Assembly: GCA_910584835.1 (NCBI GenBank)
Contig: CAJUEG010000031.1
Location: 1-28,866, forward strand
Source of the DNA: an uncultured Oscillospiraceae bacterium
GTDB lineage: Bacteria > Bacillota > Clostridia > Oscillospirales > Oscillospiraceae
DNA length: 28,866 nt
Direction of reading: 5' to 3'
In this document: positions 22,394-28,866 of the stretch, one piece after another
Position numbering within the stretch: the first letter of the stretch is position 1
Layout: the number at the start of each line of letters is the position of its first letter
Translations under genes and position numbers: made by a program
Notes under the pieces: generated by a model
Seen by the model: the letters and a program-made list of their open reading frames with translations, nothing else
Told to the model about the DNA's origin: nothing
The model's database searches: none

Positions 22394-23552
22394 CCTGTTC
22401 CATCAGCTCCACCACCGTCCGGGCATACAGCCGGGCGGCGGTGATGGCCTCGCGGAGGGTATTGCCATGGGTGCCCACCTCCACCAGAATGGTGCCGGTG
22501 GACAGATGCTGGTTAAACCGGGTGGGCCGCAGCACCAGGGGCCGGGCCAGGGTGGCCCACTTGTCCGCCAGCGCCGACTGGATGGACAGCGCCAGGGCCA
22601 GGTTTACCTTCCAGTTGGGGTGGACCTGGCCGTTGGCGTCGCTGCCCAGCAGCATCATCACCTGGGCGCAGTCGTCCACCGTCCCCGCCACCACCTTATA
22701 AATGGTGCCGTCGCTGGCCACCAGGGCGTCCCGGTGGACGTCCAGCGCCAGTACGATGGAGGGGTACTTCTTCAGATTTTCCGCCAGCCCCTGCACCGAG
22801 CGGTTGTAGGCGTCGTTGTAGCTGGGGTAGTCGTACAGGGTGGTGTCGTGGACCACGCCGATGCCCGCCGCCTCGAACACCGCTTTCATCTCCTCCCCCA
22901 CCCGGACCATGTTTTTGTCCGTATCCAGGGTGCGGTGGTCGCCGCTGGGCTCATAGACGTCGGTGCCCTCCATGGAGTAGGCCTCGGTGGCGTGGGAGTG
23001 GTAGATCAGCACCTTGGGACCCTCCCCGGCGGCGGACAGCTGGGGGGCGTTTTCCAGCAGGGCGGGTATGTCCACGGTGTAGTCCGTGTGGTTGTAGACG
23101 GACACGTTTCCAGACGTGACGTATTTGGCGGACGACCCGGCCACTATGGTGCGGGGGATGATGCCCTCGGGGGCCTCCACAGAGGGAAGAGAGGCGCTGG
23201 GCTCCTCGTCCTCTCCGGTGGGGTCCAGCTCCAGCAGGTCCCGGCTCTCCTCCGGGGGCGGCGGGCTTTCCGGGGGGGCTTCGGAGGGCAGCACGCCCCC
23301 CAGCAGGGAGGACTGGGCCAGCACCAGCCGGTCCCAGCGGGACAGCCCCTCCGGATTTTCCTCCAGCCCCAGCTCCGTCGACAGCAGGGCCAGCGACACC
23401 CGGGCGCTGCCCGCCAGCTCCCGGAGGTCGTCCAGGGCGGCGGCGGGGTCGCCCACCATCCAGGCCAGCCACAGCGCCAGCGCCCCCACCAGCACTGCCG
23501 CTCCCGTCCGCAGTCCCCGGGCCAAGGGCCTACTTGTCCTCTTCTTTCGCAT
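22374..23552 (-). CDS. spoIIP: Stage II sporulation protein P
   Basis: A membrane-anchored cell-wall amidase and endopeptidase that, with SpoIID and SpoIIM, drives engulfment of the forespore. 392 residues. One membrane segment lies near residues 14-33 (LRTGAAVLVGALALWLAWMV), followed by a Pro/Glu/Ser-rich spacer. The catalytic domain has VLIYHSHATEAYS (H185, H187), then IVLALDVHRDAL and ILVEVGTHGNTLREA (E358), the expected zinc-binding and catalytic residues. The ATG at 23552 follows GGGAGGTG by 6 bases. It is a direct sign that the organism belongs to a spore-forming lineage. I could not see a sigma-E-type promoter with certainty. Confidence 0.95.
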   Translation of the reverse strand: MRKKRTSRPLARGLRTGAAVLVGALALWLAWMVGDPAAALDDLRELAGSARVSLALLSTELGLEENPEGLSRWDRLVLAQSSLLGGVLPSEAPPESPPPPEESRDLLELDPTGEDEEPSASLPSVEAPEGIIPRTIVAGSSAKYVTSGNVSVYNHTDYTVDIPALLENAPQLSAAGEGPKVLIYHSHATEAYSMEGTDVYEPSGDHRTLDTDKNMVRVGEEMKAVFEAAGIGVVHDTTLYDYPSYNDAYNRSVQGLAENLKKYPSIVLALDVHRDALVASDGTIYKVVAGTVDDCAQVMMLLGSDANGQVHPNWKVNLALALSIQSALADKWATLARPLVLRPTRFNQHLSTGTILVEVGTHGNTLREAITAARLYARTVVELMEQDEGSAG

Positions 23553-23615
23553 ACGCTTCACCTCCCTGCATGGTATGCGGGAACCCGGGGAGGTAGAACC
23601 GACGGAAAAACTCTC

Positions 23616-23644
23616 TTGACAGCACAAGTTCTCTGAGTTATACT
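23616..23644 (+). promoter_or_regulatory. Promoter of the AbrB/ABC transporter operon
   Basis: TTGACA (23616-23621), 17-base spacer, TATACT (23639-23644). It is nearly consensus and 35 bases before the first start codon. AbrB-type proteins encoded by the operon may bind here. Confidence 0.8.
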
Positions 23645-23679
23645 AAGTAAGAAAATTACAACTAATAGGAGGAGTTGCC

Positions 23680-23854
23680 ATGAAGCCGAAAATACCCCGG
23701 GACAAGTTTATGGGCCGCGTCCAGGGTAGGAGAAGAGGGGCAGGTTGTCATCCCCAGGGAGGTGCGGGAGCTGTTTAAAATTGAGCCGGGGGAAGAGCTG
23801 TTGCTGCTGGCGGACAAAAAGAAGGGAATCGTGCTGAAGGAGGGATTGTTATGA
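23680..23854 (+). pseudogene. AbrB/SpoVT-type regulator, frameshifted
   Basis: Starts with a good ribosome site (AGGAGGAG) and MKPKIPRDKFMGRVQ. One extra G near 23725-23730 then throws the frame. In the next frame the homology resumes as VGEEGQVVIPREVRELFKIE and ends at a TGA that overlaps the next gene's ATG (ATGA at 23851). Without the shift it would be a protein of about 57 residues very like its neighbour. The rest of the gene is undamaged, so this is a recent mutation, a sequencing error or, less likely, programmed frameshifting. Confidence 0.8.
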
Positions 23855-24099
23855 AATTAAAGCTGCCCAGCGATCAGTTTTTGTCCACCGTCCGGGTGGG
23901 GGACAAGGGTCAGATCGTCATACCCAAGGAGGTGCGGGACCTGTTTGAAATTGAGCCGGGGGACAGCCTGCTGCTCATGGCGGACAAAAAGCGGGGCATC
24001 GCCATCGTGGGCTTCGATGGGATGATCGACTTTATGGACGAGTCCATCCGGCAGGCGCGGATGGCGCAGCAGGAGATGGAAAAGGAGGAGCGGAAGTGA
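23851..24099 (+). CDS. AbrB/MazE/SpoVT-type transcription regulator
   Basis: 82 residues. A swapped-hairpin DNA-binding domain fills residues about 10-55 (VRVGDKGQIVIPKEVRDLFE, then PGDSLLLMADKKRGIAI). A short charged helix follows (IRQARMAQQEMEKEERK). It has a GGAGGG ribosome site, overlaps the frameshifted copy by ATGA and the ABC ATPase by GTGA. Position as the first intact gene of the operon suggests it controls the exporter genes behind it. Confidence 0.9.
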   Translation: MKLKLPSDQFLSTVRVGDKGQIVIPKEVRDLFEIEPGDSLLLMADKKRGIAIVGFDGMIDFMDESIRQARMAQQEMEKEERK

Positions 24100-24815
24100 A
24101 CGCGATACGGATTCTGGGGCTGACCAAGGAATACGCGGGCCGCCGGGTGGTGGACAGCCTGGAGCTCACCGTTCCGGCGGGGGAGCTGTTTGCCCTGCTG
24201 GGGGTAAACGGGGCGGGGAAGTCCACCACCATCAAAATGCTGTCCTGCCTCACCGTTCCGACCCAGGGGGACGCGGAGCTGATGGGCCACAGCGTGCGCA
24301 CCGACAGCCACCGGGCCAAGGAGATTTTGGCGGTATCCCCCCAGGAGACCGCCATCGCCCCAAACCTCACCGTCCGGGAAAACCTGGAGCTGATGGCGGG
24401 CATCTACGGCCGGCCCGAAGGGCGGGTGGACGAGGTGACAGCCCAGCTGGGGCTGGACGAATGGGCGAAGGCCCGCGCCAAAACACTGTCCGGCGGCTGG
24501 CAGCGGCGGCTGTCCATCGCCATGGCCCTGGTGTCCCAGCCGGAGGTGCTGTTCCTGGACGAGCCCACCCTGGGGCTGGATGTGCTGGCCCGGCGGGAGC
24601 TGTGGTCGGTGATCCGGGGCCTGAAGGGGCGCACGGCCATCATTTTGACCACCCACTATCTGGAGGAGGCGGAGTCGCTGGCGGACCGCATCGGCATTAT
24701 GAACCGGGGCCGCCTCCGGGCGGTGGGGACGGCGGAAGAGCTGAAGGCCCTGGCGGGCCGGGACAGCTTTGAGGACGCCTTTGTGGCCCTGGCGGGAGAG
24801 GAGGCGGCGTCATGA
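24096..24815 (+). CDS. ABC transporter ATP-binding protein
   Basis: 239 residues, starting at a GTG (24096) that overlaps the AbrB-type gene. Walker A is GVNGAGKST (residues 36-44), the signature is LSGGW (131-135) and Walker B is VLFLDE (151-156), followed by LTTHYLEEAESLADR. The signature has Trp where most proteins have Gln. The type resembles drug or bacteriocin exporters (CcmA-like, ABC-2). It overlaps the permease gene by four bases. Confidence 0.94.
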   Translation: MNAIRILGLTKEYAGRRVVDSLELTVPAGELFALLGVNGAGKSTTIKMLSCLTVPTQGDAELMGHSVRTDSHRAKEILAVSPQETAIAPNLTVRENLELMAGIYGRPEGRVDEVTAQLGLDEWAKARAKTLSGGWQRRLSIAMALVSQPEVLFLDEPTLGLDVLARRELWSVIRGLKGRTAIILTTHYLEEAESLADRIGIMNRGRLRAVGTAEELKALAGRDSFEDAFVALAGEEAAS

Positions 24816-25543
24816 GGGTGGGCGCTTTCGCGAAACGGAACGTTAAGGAACTGCTCCGGGACCCGCTGACCCTGTTCTTCGGGCTGGGCTTCCCCCTGGT
24901 TCTTCTGGTGCTGATGAACGTGATCCAGCGCAACGTCCCGGTGCAAATTTTCGAGCTGAGCACCCTGGCCCCCGGCATCGCCCTGTTCGGGCTGACCTTC
25001 CTGGCGCTGTTTTCCGGGCTGCTCCTGGCCAAGGACCGCTCCTCCGCCTTTTTGGCCCGGCTGGCGGCCTCCCCCATGACCGCCTCCGATTTTCTGCTGG
25101 GCTACCTGCTGCCCATGCTGCCCATGGCGGTGGGGCAGAGCGTGATCTGCCTGGGGGCGGCGGTGGCCCTGGGCCTGCCCCTGAGCTGGAACCTGCTGGC
25201 GGTGGTGGCCTCGCTTGTCCCGTCCGCCCTGTTGTTTATCGCCATGGGCCTGCTGTGCGGAACCCTGTTCAACGACAAGCAGGTGGGGGGTATGTGCGGG
25301 GCTCTCCTGACCAACGTCACCGCCTGGCTGGCGGGGATCTGGTTCGACCTGTCCCTCATGGGGGGCGGGTTCAGGACCCTTGCCTACCTGCTCCCCTTTG
25401 CCCATGGGGCGGACGGGGCCAAGGCCGCCCTGGCGGGGGACTGGGCGGCGCTGCCCGGGCATCTGCTGTGGGTGTCCGCCTGGGCGGCGGCACTGATGGT
25501 CCTGGCGGTGTGGCTGTTCCGGCGGCAGCTGGTGGAGCGGTGA
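24812..25543 (+). CDS. ABC-2 type transporter permease
   Basis: 243 residues with about six hydrophobic segments: FFGLGFPLVLLVLMNVI near the N-terminus, then groups around residues 50-70, 95-125, 130-150, 165-190 and 215-235. KDRSSAFLARLAASPMTASD is the loop typical of ABC-2 permeases. It is translationally coupled to the ATPase gene and forms an exporter with it, substrate unknown. It is the last gene of the operon; no clear terminator follows. Confidence 0.92.
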   Translation: MRVGAFAKRNVKELLRDPLTLFFGLGFPLVLLVLMNVIQRNVPVQIFELSTLAPGIALFGLTFLALFSGLLLAKDRSSAFLARLAASPMTASDFLLGYLLPMLPMAVGQSVICLGAAVALGLPLSWNLLAVVASLVPSALLFIAMGLLCGTLFNDKQVGGMCGALLTNVTAWLAGIWFDLSLMGGGFRTLAYLLPFAHGADGAKAALAGDWAALPGHLLWVSAWAAALMVLAVWLFRRQLVER

Positions 25544-25572
25544 TTTTGACAGAATCAGGAAGGTATTCGGGG

Positions 25573-25601
25573 TTGAAAATTTTTCCCTTTTGTGGTAGGA
25601 T
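25573..25601 (+). promoter_or_regulatory. Promoter of the bactofilin gene
   Basis: TTGAAA (25573-25578), 17-base spacer, TAGGAT (25596-25601). The leader is about 55 bases. Confidence 0.6.
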
Positions 25602-25663
25602 AGAGACCACTAGAGGAGGGCTGGAGCATTTGCGGCCATCCCAAAGGAAAGGTGAGGATTCAT

Positions 25664-26155
25664 ATGGGCTTTTTTGGTATGCAGAAAGCGGAGCCAAGGG
25701 TAGAGCCGCCCGCCGCCGAGGAGCACTTTGAGGAGAAACCCGCGCTGCCCCGGGCCAACAGCACCGTCATCGCTCAGGGTGTGACCGTCAAGGGTACGCT
25801 CCGGGGCGAGGGCGTGGTTCAGGTGGAGGGCGTCGTAGAGGGTGAGTTTGACCTGACCGGCGCGGTTATCGTGGCGGAGTCCGGGCTGATCCGCGGTCCC
25901 ATCAAGGCGGACGTGGTCCGGGTGGCGGGCCGGGTCGAGGGCAGTGTACAAGCCCGGGAGCATCTGCGCCTGGAGCCCACCGGCAGCCTGGACGGCGACG
26001 TGACCACCGCATCCCTGGTGGTGGAGGATGGCGGCACCTTGAATGGCCGGTGCACCACAACCAAGCTCCCCATGCCCGAGCTGGAGTTCCAGGGAGCCAG
26101 AAGCTCGGCCACCCTGGAATTTGGGCCCGAGTTTGAGCTGGAAGAGGAGAAATAA
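25664..26155 (+). CDS. Bactofilin family protein
   Basis: A cytoskeletal protein that polymerises without nucleotides, 163 residues. The core (about 35-135) has the repeated short beta-strands of a bactofilin beta-helix: STVIAQGVTVKGTLRGEGVV, then GLIRGPIKADVVRVAGRVEG and HLRLEPTGSLDGDVTTASLV. The flanking ends are charged and probably disordered (PPAAEEHFEEKP and FELEEEK). The ATG at 25664 follows GGTGAGG by 6 bases; an upstream in-frame start (25652) lies in that site and is rejected. It is a single gene with its own promoter and terminator. Confidence 0.92.
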   Translation: MGFFGMQKAEPRVEPPAAEEHFEEKPALPRANSTVIAQGVTVKGTLRGEGVVQVEGVVEGEFDLTGAVIVAESGLIRGPIKADVVRVAGRVEGSVQAREHLRLEPTGSLDGDVTTASLVVEDGGTLNGRCTTTKLPMPELEFQGARSSATLEFGPEFELEEEK

Positions 26156-26194
26156 AAAACGCCCCCGCCGGTGTGAACGGCGGGGGCGTTTTTT
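26154..26194 (+). terminator. Terminator of the bactofilin gene
   Basis: A 16-bp perfect stem (26154-26169 with 26179-26194) ending in TTTTTT. It starts inside the stop codon and could work in both directions. Confidence 0.93.
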
Positions 26195-26204
26195 ATTCTG
26201 CGGC

Positions 26205-26367
26205 GTTGTCGCGCCCGCTTTGGGTGCGCTTCTTCTCACGCTGCGCCTGCTCGCGACGGCTCCGCGCTTCGATGTTGTCACGCTCGCTTTGGGCGCGCTT
26301 CTCGCCCCGGCTTCCCTCCGGCTCGGGACACAAACAGAATCGCTGTGCGATTCTTGGTTTGTATCCC
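26205..26367 (-). repeat. Imperfect repeats and hairpin downstream of gdhA
   Basis: Two copies of a 29-base unit (26205-26233 and 26274-26302, period 69) begin GTTGTCRCGC and continue CGCTTTGGGYGCGCTTCT. They are followed by a hairpin between 26325 and 26367 whose centre is GAATCGC-TGT-GCGATTC. On the minus strand the second unit contains GAGCGTGACAAC, a string also present at 17259-17270. The 69-base period leaves a frame open, but no start with a ribosome site was seen. Confidence 0.55.
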
Positions 26368-26407
26368 TCGCTCCAGTCCATCCGGGGCGGCGCGCCTAAG
26401 CTCATGC

Positions 26408-27763
26408 TCAGATCCCCTGCCACAGCATGGCGTCGGCCACCTTCAGGAACCCGGCGATGTTGGCGCCCGCCTGGATGTTCCCCTTCATGCCGTACTTCTC
26501 CGCGGCGGCGGCACAGGCGGCGTAGATGCCCTCCATAATGCCCTTCAGCTTGGCGTCCACTTCCTCAAAGGTCCAGCTCAGCCGCTCGCTGTTCTGGCTC
26601 ATCTCCAGGCCGGAGGTGGCCACGCCGCCGGCGTTGGACGCCTTGGCGGGGGAGAAGAGGATGCCCGCGGCCTGATAGGCGGCGATGGCACCGGGAGTGG
26701 AGGGCATGTTGGCCCCCTCAAACACGCCGATGCAGCCGTTGGCGATGAGGGTTTTGGCGCTGTTCTCGCCGATCTCGTTCTGGGTGGCGCAGGGCATGGC
26801 GATGTCGCAGGGCACCGTCCAGATGCCCGAGCAGCCCTCCACGTACCTGGCGGAGGGGACGTAGTCCAGGTAGGTCTTGATGCGGTCACGCTTGACCTCC
26901 TTGATCTCCTGGATGACCTTGTAGTCGATGCCGTTCTCGTCCACGATGTAGCCGTTGGAGTCGGACATGGCGATGACCTTCCCCCCCAGCTGGACGCACT
27001 TCTGGTTGGCGTAGATGGCCACGTTGCCGGAGCCGGAGATGACCACCCGCTTGCCCGCAAAGGACTGGCCGTTGTCCCGGAGCTGGGCGTCGGCAAAATA
27101 GCACAGGCCGAAGCCGGTGGCCTCGGTGCGGGCCAGGGAGCCGCCGTAGCTCAGGCCCTTGCCGGTGAGCACGCCGGTGAACTCGTTGCGGATTTTCTTA
27201 TACTGGCCGAACAGGAAGCCGATCTCCCGGGCGCCCACGCCGATATCGCCGGCGGGCACGTCGGTGTCCGGGCCGATGTGGCGCTGCAGCTCGGTCATGA
27301 AGGACTGGCAGAACCGCATGACCTCGCCGTCGCTCTTGCCCTTGGGGTCGAAGTCGGAGCCGCCCTTGCCGCCGCCCATGGGCAGGGTGGTGAGGGAGTT
27401 TTTGAAAACCTGTTCAAAACCCAAAAACTTGATGACGGACAGATTGACGGAGGGATGCAGGCGAAGCCCGCCCTTGTAGGGGCCGATGGCGGAGTTGAAC
27501 TGCACCCGGTAGCCCCGGTTTACCTGTACCTTGCCGCCGTCGTCCACCCAGGGCACCCGGAACATGACCACCCGCTCCGGCTCCACCATACGGCCAATGA
27601 TGTTCTGCCGCTCATAGCGGGGGTCGGTCTCCACCACCGGCTCCAGAGACTCCAGCACCTCCTCCACAGCCTGGAGGAATTCGGGCTCGTGGGCGCTTTT
27701 GACTTTCAGATCGTCCATCACGGACAGCAGATAGGCGTTTTTCATTGACATCGTTGTCAGCAT
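26408..27763 (-). CDS. gdhA: Glutamate dehydrogenase, hexameric clostridial type
   Basis: Interconverts 2-oxoglutarate plus ammonia and glutamate. 451 residues. Lysines K97 (GPYKGGLR), K121 and K133 (MGGGKGGSDFDPKG) keep the 24- and 12-residue spacing of the substrate and catalytic lysines in Clostridium symbiosum GDH. PAGDIGVGAREIGFLFGQYK and the cofactor loop SGSGNVAIYANQK follow. The best start is ATG 27763 with AAGGA seven bases upstream; ATG 27751 and 27745 are possible. Cofactor is likely NADP from similarity, unproven. It is divergent from the sigma factor gene and carries its own promoter. Confidence 0.95.
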   Translation of the reverse strand: MLTTMSMKNAYLLSVMDDLKVKSAHEPEFLQAVEEVLESLEPVVETDPRYERQNIIGRMVEPERVVMFRVPWVDDGGKVQVNRGYRVQFNSAIGPYKGGLRLHPSVNLSVIKFLGFEQVFKNSLTTLPMGGGKGGSDFDPKGKSDGEVMRFCQSFMTELQRHIGPDTDVPAGDIGVGAREIGFLFGQYKKIRNEFTGVLTGKGLSYGGSLARTEATGFGLCYFADAQLRDNGQSFAGKRVVISGSGNVAIYANQKCVQLGGKVIAMSDSNGYIVDENGIDYKVIQEIKEVKRDRIKTYLDYVPSARYVEGCSGIWTVPCDIAMPCATQNEIGENSAKTLIANGCIGVFEGANMPSTPGAIAAYQAAGILFSPAKASNAGGVATSGLEMSQNSERLSWTFEEVDAKLKGIMEGIYAACAAAAEKYGMKGNIQAGANIAGFLKVADAMLWQGI

Positions 27764-27802
27764 CCTTTCTTCCTTGAAGGTGGGGCTCGATTACAGTGCA
27801 GT

Positions 27803-27831
27803 ATTTTACACCACTAAAGTAAAATTTGCAA
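27803..27831 (-). promoter_or_regulatory. Promoter of gdhA
   Basis: On the minus strand: TTGCAA (27826-27831), 17-base spacer, TAAAAT (27803-27808). Surrounding sequence is A/T rich, unlike the rest of the region. The leader is about 35 bases. Confidence 0.7.
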
Positions 27832-27885
27832 GTCTAAAGACAAGAAATTGCAAAAAAGAATGTTACAAAAATTTATGGCGAAGCG

Positions 27886-27912
27886 GGAACCTTTTTGGAG
27901 GGCTGTGCATCT
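27886..27912 (+). promoter_or_regulatory. Candidate ECF-type promoter of the sigma factor gene
   Basis: GGAACC followed by a T run (27886-27896) and, 15 bases after the hexamer, GCATCT (27907-27912). GGAACC at -35 is the usual mark of ECF sigma promoters, so self-activation is plausible. The -10 assignment is uncertain. Confidence 0.4.
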
Positions 27913-27955
27913 TAGGTATGTCCGGACAAGCGAGCCGTAAGGAGATGGTGTGACA

Positions 27956-28450
27956 ATGGAGTGGACGCGGGAGGAATTTGCCGATGCCGTGACCCAGCAT
28001 GGCGGGCGGATGTTCCGGGCCGCCCGGGCGGTGCTGGACAGCGACGCCGACGCGGAGGACGCGGTGTCCCAGGCGGTCTTGCAGGCGTGGCAGTCGCTGG
28101 ACAGGCTGAAAAACAAGGGGGCCGTCCGGCCCTGGCTGGTGAAGATCGCGGTGAACTGCGCCTATGCCCAGCGGCGCAGGCAGGGGAGGGTGGTCTACCT
28201 GGACGACCTGGACCGGGAGCCCGCCGCTCCGGAAACCGCCCGTCACGACGGGCTGTGGGAGGCGGTGTGCGCCCTGCCCGCCGAACGGCGGGCGGTGGTG
28301 GCGCTGTTTTACTACGAGGGGCTGGGAGTGGATGAGATCGCACGGCTGCTGCGGGTGCCCCGGGGGACGGTAAAGTCCCGGCTTTCCAGGGCCCGGGGTC
28401 AGCTGAAGGAAATGCTGCAGGATCAGGAGGGCGAATATGGAACGGTTTGA
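27956..28450 (+). CDS. ECF-type RNA polymerase sigma factor
   Basis: 164 residues. Region 2 covers about residues 10-75 (VLDSDADAEDAVSQAVLQAW, then RPWLVKIAVNCAY). Region 4 covers about 105-155 (LPAERRAVVALFYYEGLGVD, then VPRGTVKSRLSRARGQLK). AAGGAG lies 11 bases before the ATG at 27956 and 5 bases before an in-frame GTG at 27950; either could be used, adding two residues. It overlaps the next gene by 14 bases, and that gene looks like its anti-sigma factor. The inducing signal is unknown. Confidence 0.93.
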   Translation: MEWTREEFADAVTQHGGRMFRAARAVLDSDADAEDAVSQAVLQAWQSLDRLKNKGAVRPWLVKIAVNCAYAQRRRQGRVVYLDDLDREPAAPETARHDGLWEAVCALPAERRAVVALFYYEGLGVDEIARLLRVPRGTVKSRLSRARGQLKEMLQDQEGEYGTV

Positions 28451-28866
28451 CGAGATGCTCAGGGCAATGGCGGACAAGGAGGAATGTATTGTGCCGGAGG
28501 GATTTGACGGGCGTTTGCAAAAGACGCTGGACGGCCTGCCGTCCAGGGCAAAAAAGACAGGGCTGGGCGCGGTGAGGGGTGTGCTGATTGCCGCGGCGGC
28601 GTGCGCGCTGCTGATGGGGACGGCGCTGGCGGCGTCGCCGGGGCTGCGGGAGATGCTGGCTGCGGCGCTGGGCGGGTTTGCGCCCTACGCCCAGGAACAG
28701 GACGGGCAGGCCTACAGGATGGACGGCTTGGAGGTCCGGGTGCTGTCCGCCATGGCGGACCAGGATACCATCCGGGTCTATGTCCAGTTCAAGGATTTGG
28801 AGGGCGACCGGCTCAGCGGCCACATCAACGGCATGGGCCTTGTGGACACGCCAGCCCCCCCCAACG
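28437..28866 (+). CDS. DUF4179-like anti-sigma factor, N-terminal 143 residues (cut by window)
   Basis: Begins MERFDEMLRAMADKEECIVP after a GGAGGG site, overlapping the sigma gene. A cytoplasmic part (1-45) is followed by one membrane segment (about 47-66, RGVLIAAAACALLMGTALA) and an outside part. The latter includes VRVLSAMADQDTIRVYVQFK and LEGDRLSG, which are like DUF4179 proteins. The layout of ECF sigma followed by a single-pass partner is the standard anti-sigma arrangement. The 3' end lies beyond the window. Confidence 0.82.
   Translation, partial: MERFDEMLRAMADKEECIVPEGFDGRLQKTLDGLPSRAKKTGLGAVRGVLIAAAACALLMGTALAASPGLREMLAAALGGFAPYAQEQDGQAYRMDGLEVRVLSAMADQDTIRVYVQFKDLEGDRLSGHINGMGLVDTPAPPN

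Overview
The window looks like chromosome from a spore-forming, GC-rich clostridium, probably of the Oscillospiraceae (Flavonifractor/Intestinimonas-like). This is inference from the gene families: a GlgC/GlgD pair, the sporulation protein SpoIIP, a clostridial-type glutamate dehydrogenase, many ATGA/GTGA gene overlaps and strong GGAGG ribosome sites. No 16S gene or other species marker is present.

Layout. (1) 1-7500, minus strand: a glycogen operon read as glgB-glgC-glgD-glgA from a consensus promoter, then glgP (cut by the window edge) behind its own extended -10 promoter and a leader terminator. (2) 7560-8640: a tRNA-Ser(CGA) gene with a tandem copy of its 5' half just upstream, followed by decayed gene fragments that look like the scar of an integrated element. 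(3) 8670-12263, minus: a D-serine catabolic operon, dsdA, a GntP/DsdX-type permease and an XRE-cupin regulator. (4) 12423-16940: a bidirectional terminator, a wrecked serine recombinase, a second glycogen synthase with a long disordered N-terminus, and a FapA/DUF342 gene. This segment is visibly richer in A/T-ending codons than its neighbours and may be acquired. (5) 17085-20407: a hairpin-bearing intergenic element, then an OmpR-type response regulator and a multi-pass histidine kinase. (6) 20416-22393: malic enzyme, a cluster of short hairpins followed by a diverged second copy of the malic-enzyme 3' end, and a Cys-rich DUF3795-like protein converging on spoIIP. (7) 23616-25543: a frameshifted AbrB-type gene, an intact AbrB-type gene and an ABC exporter pair, all overlapping. 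(8) 25573-28866: a bactofilin, an intergenic repeat, NADP-type glutamate dehydrogenase, and a divergent ECF sigma factor with the start of its DUF4179-like anti-sigma partner.

How the genes work together. GlgC (with its non-catalytic partner GlgD) makes ADP-glucose, GlgA and probably the second GlgA polymerise it, GlgB branches it and GlgP degrades it. Storage in clostridia is often tied to sporulation, but nothing in this window proves a regulatory link. The D-serine, malate and glutamate enzymes all feed pyruvate or 2-oxoglutarate metabolism.

The observations I rate highest are the duplicated, coding-constrained tail of the malic enzyme, the hairpin-array element, the duplicated tRNA half, the charged low-complexity tails on GlgB and the second GlgA, and the terminator lying between the glgP promoter and gene. 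I did not find a clear new defence or mobile system.
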